A DNA stretch of 64,000 bases, from positions 68,074 to 132,073 of the forward strand of contig DASRFD010000038.1 in the NCBI GenBank assembly GCA_035651715.1, given 5' to 3'. A model generated the notes under the pieces. That model was not told where the DNA came from and ran no database searches. It saw only the letters and a list, made by a program, of their open reading frames with translations. Below, one piece after another: positions 60,803 through 64,000 of the stretch; the first letter of the stretch is position 1; each line of letters opens with the position of its first letter. The DNA comes from Nevskia sp035651715 (GTDB taxonomy: Bacteria; Pseudomonadota; Gammaproteobacteria; Nevskiales; Nevskiaceae). Both the position numbers and the translations under genes were made by a program.

Positions 60803-61717
60803 ATGAATGCAGTGCGCAACATCCCTCATCCCATCGAATCGGCGGCCAGGGATCTGGTCCCTTCGCGTTATGCGCTGCGGATCGGCGAGATCGACGTGCT
60901 CGTCATCAGTGACGGCGTGCTGCCGTTGCCGTTCGCGACGATGTCCACCAATGTCGGGCCGGCCGAGCGCGCGGCATGGCTGGACAACCTGTTCCTGCCG
61001 GAGAAGTTCGACTGGGCGGTGAACGTGGTGGTGCTGCGCAGCGGCGGCCGCACCATCCTCGTCGATTCGGGGCTGGGCAACCAGTTCGAGGGCTTCCCGC
61101 GTGCCGGGCAGCTGGTTGGGCGCCTGGAGGCGGCGGGCATCAGCCTGGGCGATCTCACCGACGTGGTGCTGACGCACCTGCATATGGACCACATCGGCGG
61201 CCTGCTGGTCGACGGGGTGAAGCAGCGGCTGCGCGCGGACCTGCGCATTCACGTGGCGGCCAGCGAGGTGGCGTTCTGGAAGGCGCCGGACTTCTCGCGC
61301 ACGGTGATGCCCTCGCCGATCCCGGAGGTGCTGCGCTCGACGGCGCAGCGCTTCCTGCAGGAATACGGCGGCCTGCTGCAAACGTTCGAGGAAGAGCGCG
61401 AAGTGGCGCCGGGCGTGACGGCGCGCCGTACCGGCGGACATACGCCGGGGCACGCGGTGGTGCGCTTGGCTTCCGGCGGCGAACGCCTGACCTTTGCCGG
61501 CGATGCCATTTTCCCGGTGTCGTTCGATCACCCCGAATGGCAGAACGGTTTCGAGCACGACCCGGAGGAATCGGTGAAGGTGCGGCTCAAGATGTTCCGC
61601 GAAATGGCGGCGAGCGGCGAACTGCTGGTGGCCACGCACGTGTCGTTCCCGTCGGTCGGCCGCGTGGCGGTGGACGGCGACGCCTTCCGCTTCGTGCCGG
61701 TGTACTGGGACTACTGA
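60803..61717 (+). CDS. MBL-fold metallo-hydrolase
   Basis: The 304-aa protein starts at ATG 60803 behind AGGAGACAG. The metal-binding motif HLHMDHIGG (near residue 125) is the HxHxDH signature. Further ligands are His in TGGHTPGHAVV and Asp in FAGDAIFPVSFDHPEW. The N-terminus (GEIDVLVISDGVLPLP, TILVDSGLGNQFEGF) fits the lactonase/quorum-quenching and glyoxalase-II-like branch, which hydrolyses thioesters or lactones. No signal peptide is seen. It is first in an operon with an NAD-binding protein and a cupin. Confidence 0.9.
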   Translation: MNAVRNIPHPIESAARDLVPSRYALRIGEIDVLVISDGVLPLPFATMSTNVGPAERAAWLDNLFLPEKFDWAVNVVVLRSGGRTILVDSGLGNQFEGFPRAGQLVGRLEAAGISLGDLTDVVLTHLHMDHIGGLLVDGVKQRLRADLRIHVAASEVAFWKAPDFSRTVMPSPIPEVLRSTAQRFLQEYGGLLQTFEEEREVAPGVTARRTGGHTPGHAVVRLASGGERLTFAGDAIFPVSFDHPEWQNGFEHDPEESVKVRLKMFREMAASGELLVATHVSFPSVGRVAVDGDAFRFVPVYWDY

Positions 61718-61811
61718 GCGCCGGCCAGCCCGGTCGTGCGGGCGCGGCGCTTTTCGCGTCGCGCCCGCCTGCCGGCACGGCTTTCTTGCGCTGCGAATGG
61801 AGAAGCTACTC

Positions 61812-62579
61812 ATGAAAATCGTCATCATCGGCGGAACCGGCCTGATCGGCTCCAAGACCGCGGAGCGCCTGCGCAAGCAGGGGCATGAGGTCCTTGCCGC
61901 GGCGCCGGCTACGGGCGTCAACACCATCACGGGCGAAGGCCTCGCCCAGGCGCTGCTGGGCACGGAGGTGGTGATCGACCTCGCCAACTCGCCCTCCTTC
62001 GAGGACCGGGCCGTGCTCGAATTCTTCCGCACTTCGGGCAAGAACCTGGCGGCGGCTGAGAAGGCCGCCGGCGTGAAGCACCACATTGCACTGTCCATCG
62101 TCGGCACCGACCGGCTGCCGGACAGCGGTTATCTCCGCGCCAAGGCGGCGCAGGAAAAGATCATCCGCGAATCGGGCATTCCCTACACGATCGTGCGCTC
62201 CACGCAATTCATGGAATTCCTCGGCGGCATCGCCCAGGCGGGCATGGCGAACGGAACGGCGCATCTGTCAACCGGCTACCTGCAGCCGATCGCATCCGAC
62301 GACGTTGCCGATTTCGTGGCCGAAGCAGCGCTTGCCGCGCCGGCCAGTGGCATCATCGAAATCGCCGGCCCGGAGCGGGCCCGGCTCTGCGACTTCGTCG
62401 CGCGTTACCTCAAGGCCGTCGGCGATCCACGCCCGGTCGTTGCCGACGCGCAAGCCCGCTACTTCGGCACCAAGCTGGAAGACGGCTCGCTCGTTTCCGA
62501 CAACAATCCGCGCATCGGCCGCATCAGCTTCGACCGCTGGTTTGCCGCGGCGTCCCGCAAACAAGGCGACCGGACATGA
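61812..62579 (+). CDS. NAD(P)-binding (NmrA/SDR-like) oxidoreductase
   Basis: The 255-aa protein starts at ATG 61812 (ATG 61797 adds five residues). The Rossmann motif GGTGLIGSKTAERLRKQGHEV opens the protein, followed by VVIDLANSPSFED, KHHIALSIVGTDRLPDSGYLRAKAAQEKIIRESGIPYTIVRSTQFMEF. This is the atypical SDR/NmrA pattern of quinone reductase or regulator proteins that sense NAD(P) redox state. Its stop overlaps the ATG of the cupin gene (ATGA). Confidence 0.88.
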   Translation: MKIVIIGGTGLIGSKTAERLRKQGHEVLAAAPATGVNTITGEGLAQALLGTEVVIDLANSPSFEDRAVLEFFRTSGKNLAAAEKAAGVKHHIALSIVGTDRLPDSGYLRAKAAQEKIIRESGIPYTIVRSTQFMEFLGGIAQAGMANGTAHLSTGYLQPIASDDVADFVAEAALAAPASGIIEIAGPERARLCDFVARYLKAVGDPRPVVADAQARYFGTKLEDGSLVSDNNPRIGRISFDRWFAAASRKQGDRT

Positions 62580-63001
62580 ACACGCCGCTGAAGTTTGTCC
62601 TGGCGCTGACCTCGCTCCTGCCGGCCGCGGCACCCGCCCACGGCCCATCCGGCGTAGGCGGAGGCGCGAAGGTTACCCTGGTCTATGACCATGTGCTGCC
62701 GAACGTGCCCGGCAAAAGCCTCAAGGGCGTGCTGGTCGAGTATGCGCCGGGCGGCTACTCGGAAGGCCACACCCATCCAGCTTCCGCCTTTATCTACGCC
62801 ACCGTCCTCGAAGGTGCCATCCGCAGCCAGGTCAACGACGGTCCCATCGCGGTTTACGGGGCCGGCGAAAGCTTCTCGGAAATGCCTGGCGACCGCCACG
62901 GCGTGAGCGAAAACGCCAGCAAGACCAGACCGGCCAAACTGCTGGCCGTCTTCGTGGTCGATACCGCCGAGCGGGAGCTGACATTCCCGATCGGGAAATG
63001 A
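62576..63001 (+). CDS. Cupin-domain protein with an N-terminal export-like segment
   Basis: The 141-aa protein is coupled to the NAD-binding gene by ATGA. Residues 1-24 look like a signal peptide (LALTSLLPAAAPAHG). The cupin core has EYAPGGYSEGHTHPASAFIYATVLEGAIRSQVNDG (first motif, with His ligands) and GESFSEMPGDRHGVSENASKTRPAKLLAVFVVD (second motif). The metal-binding His and Glu pattern is intact. A periplasmic cupin in this operon suggests handling of a small oxidised molecule; the substrate is unknown. Confidence 0.88.
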   Translation: MNTPLKFVLALTSLLPAAAPAHGPSGVGGGAKVTLVYDHVLPNVPGKSLKGVLVEYAPGGYSEGHTHPASAFIYATVLEGAIRSQVNDGPIAVYGAGESFSEMPGDRHGVSENASKTRPAKLLAVFVVDTAERELTFPIGK

Positions 63002-63009
63002 GTGAAGGT

Positions 63010-63027
63010 GCCCGGCTTCGGCCGGGC
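63010..63027. terminator. UUCG-type hairpin between convergent cupin and Rrf2 genes
   Basis: GCCCGGC, TTCG, GCCGGGC forms a perfect 7-bp stem with a stable tetraloop. No U-tract follows on either strand, so efficiency is uncertain. The position between convergent genes suits a bidirectional stop. Confidence 0.5.
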
Positions 63028-63047
63028 CCTCCTCACCACCCCAGCGC

Positions 63048-63536
63048 TCATCCAGCCCGGTCGAGGACCCATTTGAAAGTACCCTTCCAGATTGCCGCGG
63101 GGGTTTCCCGCGACAGGGTTTCCCCCAGGTCCGCCAGCGTCACGCCGCGCAGGCTCTGGCGCCAGGCTTCGTCGGCAGCCCACATGACGCGGGCCACGGC
63201 GCAGGGCTTGCTGTCGCAATAGCCCTTCGGCCGGCAGGGGTTGCTGGCGCGGATATTGGCGCAGACGAAGGTGTTCGAATTGCCCTCCACCGCCTCCACA
63301 ATGTCAAGAATGGTCATTTCCGAGGGCGGTCTGGCCAGGCGGTATCCGCCCGAGGGGCCGAGGGTCGAGTGAACCAGCCCGGCCTGCGACAGGCTTTGCA
63401 GCGCCTTGGACAGATATTCCTTCGGCAGTCCGTGCAACTCCGCCAGCGCCTTGGTCGACAGATAGCGGCCCTCGGGCAGGCCGGCGAGAATGGCACAGCA
63501 ATGCAGCACCCACTCGATCTGGCTCTTCAGAATCAT
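63048..63536 (-). CDS. Rrf2-family transcriptional regulator
   Basis: About 162 residues from ATG 63536 (MILKSQIEW); an in-frame ATG at 63557 is also possible. The winged helix is clear (RYLSTKALAELHGLPKEYLSKALQSLSQAGLVHSTLGPSGGYRLAR). The effector region has a Cys cluster (FVCANIRASNPCRPKGYCDSKPCAVARVMW) with four Cys, suggesting an iron-sulfur or redox/NO sensor, as in IscR/NsrR. It is convergent with the MBL/NAD-binding/cupin operon, whose promoter carries a matching-size inverted repeat. Confidence 0.88.
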   Translation of the reverse strand: MILKSQIEWVLHCCAILAGLPEGRYLSTKALAELHGLPKEYLSKALQSLSQAGLVHSTLGPSGGYRLARPPSEMTILDIVEAVEGNSNTFVCANIRASNPCRPKGYCDSKPCAVARVMWAADEAWRQSLRGVTLADLGETLSRETPAAIWKGTFKWVLDRAG

Positions 63537-63818
63537 TGGGTATTGTATTACGGACATATCAGGACCGCATTAGGCGGTGGGGACTTGCCCGGCGCCCGGA
63601 TGACGATTTAACCCGGCAGCCCAGGGAATCGCTACCCGCTGCGGGCGGGCCTCCGGCTGACAGGTCCGGCGGCGGAGAAAGCTCCACGTCCCCCTCCCGG
63701 CGTCCGCAAAGCTCTGTAGAGTAGGGCCACACCAGAAGGGAATGGGGATGCCGTCTTTCGTTGCGGGAGGCCTGCGCCGCGGCGTTGCAGGCAGGTTCGG
63801 GGGCGGCGCGCTTCTGGC

Positions 63819-64000
63819 ATGAGCGCCAAGCCTTCCTTTTTCGCCGAGCTGCAGCGCCGCCGCGTCTACAAGGTGGGGGCGATGTACTGCGTCGCCGGCT
63901 GGCTGCTGGTGCAGGTCGTCACCCAGGTGCTGCCAGTATTCGACGTCTCCGCGCTGGGCCAGCGCATCCTGGTGCTGATCGTCGTCGCCGGCTTCCCGGT
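63819..64000 (+). CDS. N-terminus of a membrane-anchored signalling or TPR protein, truncated at window end
   Basis: About 60 residues are in the window, from ATG 63819. The start FFAELQRRRVYKVGAMYCVAGWLLVQVV and the helix LGQRILVLIVVAGFPV match the amphipathic lead and paired membrane helices of a large group of TPR-repeat or adenylate-cyclase-type proteins. The C-terminal part, which would decide the function, is beyond the window. Confidence 0.7.
   Translation, partial: MSAKPSFFAELQRRRVYKVGAMYCVAGWLLVQVVTQVLPVFDVSALGQRILVLIVVAGFP

Overview
The window is high-GC, densely coded DNA from a free-living Gram-negative bacterium. Two TonB-dependent receptors, lipobox lipoproteins, RND-type periplasmic adaptors, a type IV pilus ATPase, a GlyGly-CTERM-like exoprotein and ECF sigma/NrsF regulation suggest a gammaproteobacterium of the Xanthomonadales/Nevskiales kind. 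That placement is inference; there is no rRNA or other phylogenetic marker here. I found no tRNA, rRNA or CRISPR array.

Layout. 1-5.4 kb: end of an exported protein, a parvulin isomerase, an ankyrin lipoprotein, and two translationally coupled periplasmic adaptors with no pump gene beside them. 5.6-7.0 kb: a lower-GC accessory patch that reads as a small integron-cassette remnant without an integrase. It has attC-like sites, an immunity-like DUF1851 gene, a frameshifted cassette gene and a small exported-protein gene, followed by a palindromic repeat and a lone membrane-protein gene. 8.6-11.2 kb: PilU and an HDOD protein with a degenerate receiver.

11.4-17 kb: a metal-stress-like module. It holds DoxX, a SigF-type ECF sigma factor coupled to its NrsF anti-sigma, a divergent degenerate second ECF sigma factor, a Cys-rich DUF2282 bufferin and a TonB receptor. 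Three candidate SigF promoters (GTAACC, 16 bases, CGAA-like) lie where they would be needed, and a 19-bp motif is shared upstream of the bufferin and the receptor. 17-30.4 kb: a response regulator and hybrid kinase, a permease, a ClC transporter, oxidoreductases, a DUF5985 pair, a HAD hydrolase, GST/nitronate monooxygenase/LysR, and an AraC regulator with a fatty acid desaturase.

30.6-43.7 kb: a giant PKD exoprotein, a TonB receptor preceded by a terminator-like hairpin, an unrecognised 1487-aa FN3-containing protein, and methionine aminopeptidase coupled to a ParD-like gene. 43.9-54.4 kb: small lipoprotein and membrane genes, an isochorismatase-like hydrolase, Hsp20, DUF1801, AraC, an exported beta-helix protein, an esterase lipoprotein and a CocE-type hydrolase. 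54.9-58 kb: a KaiC-like ATPase with a hybrid kinase. 58.2-59.4 kb: a secreted NGPxLNG-repeat peptide followed by an ADYC-domain protein. 59.4-63.6 kb: a secreted Vgb-like propeller, then an MBL/NAD-binding/cupin operon behind a strong promoter overlapping a perfect 23-bp inverted repeat, with an Rrf2 regulator convergent to it. The window ends inside a membrane-anchored gene.

The strongest candidates for something undescribed are the NGPxLNG-repeat/ADYC pair, the 1487-aa orphan, the bufferin module that lacks its modification enzyme, and the integrase-less cassette remnant.
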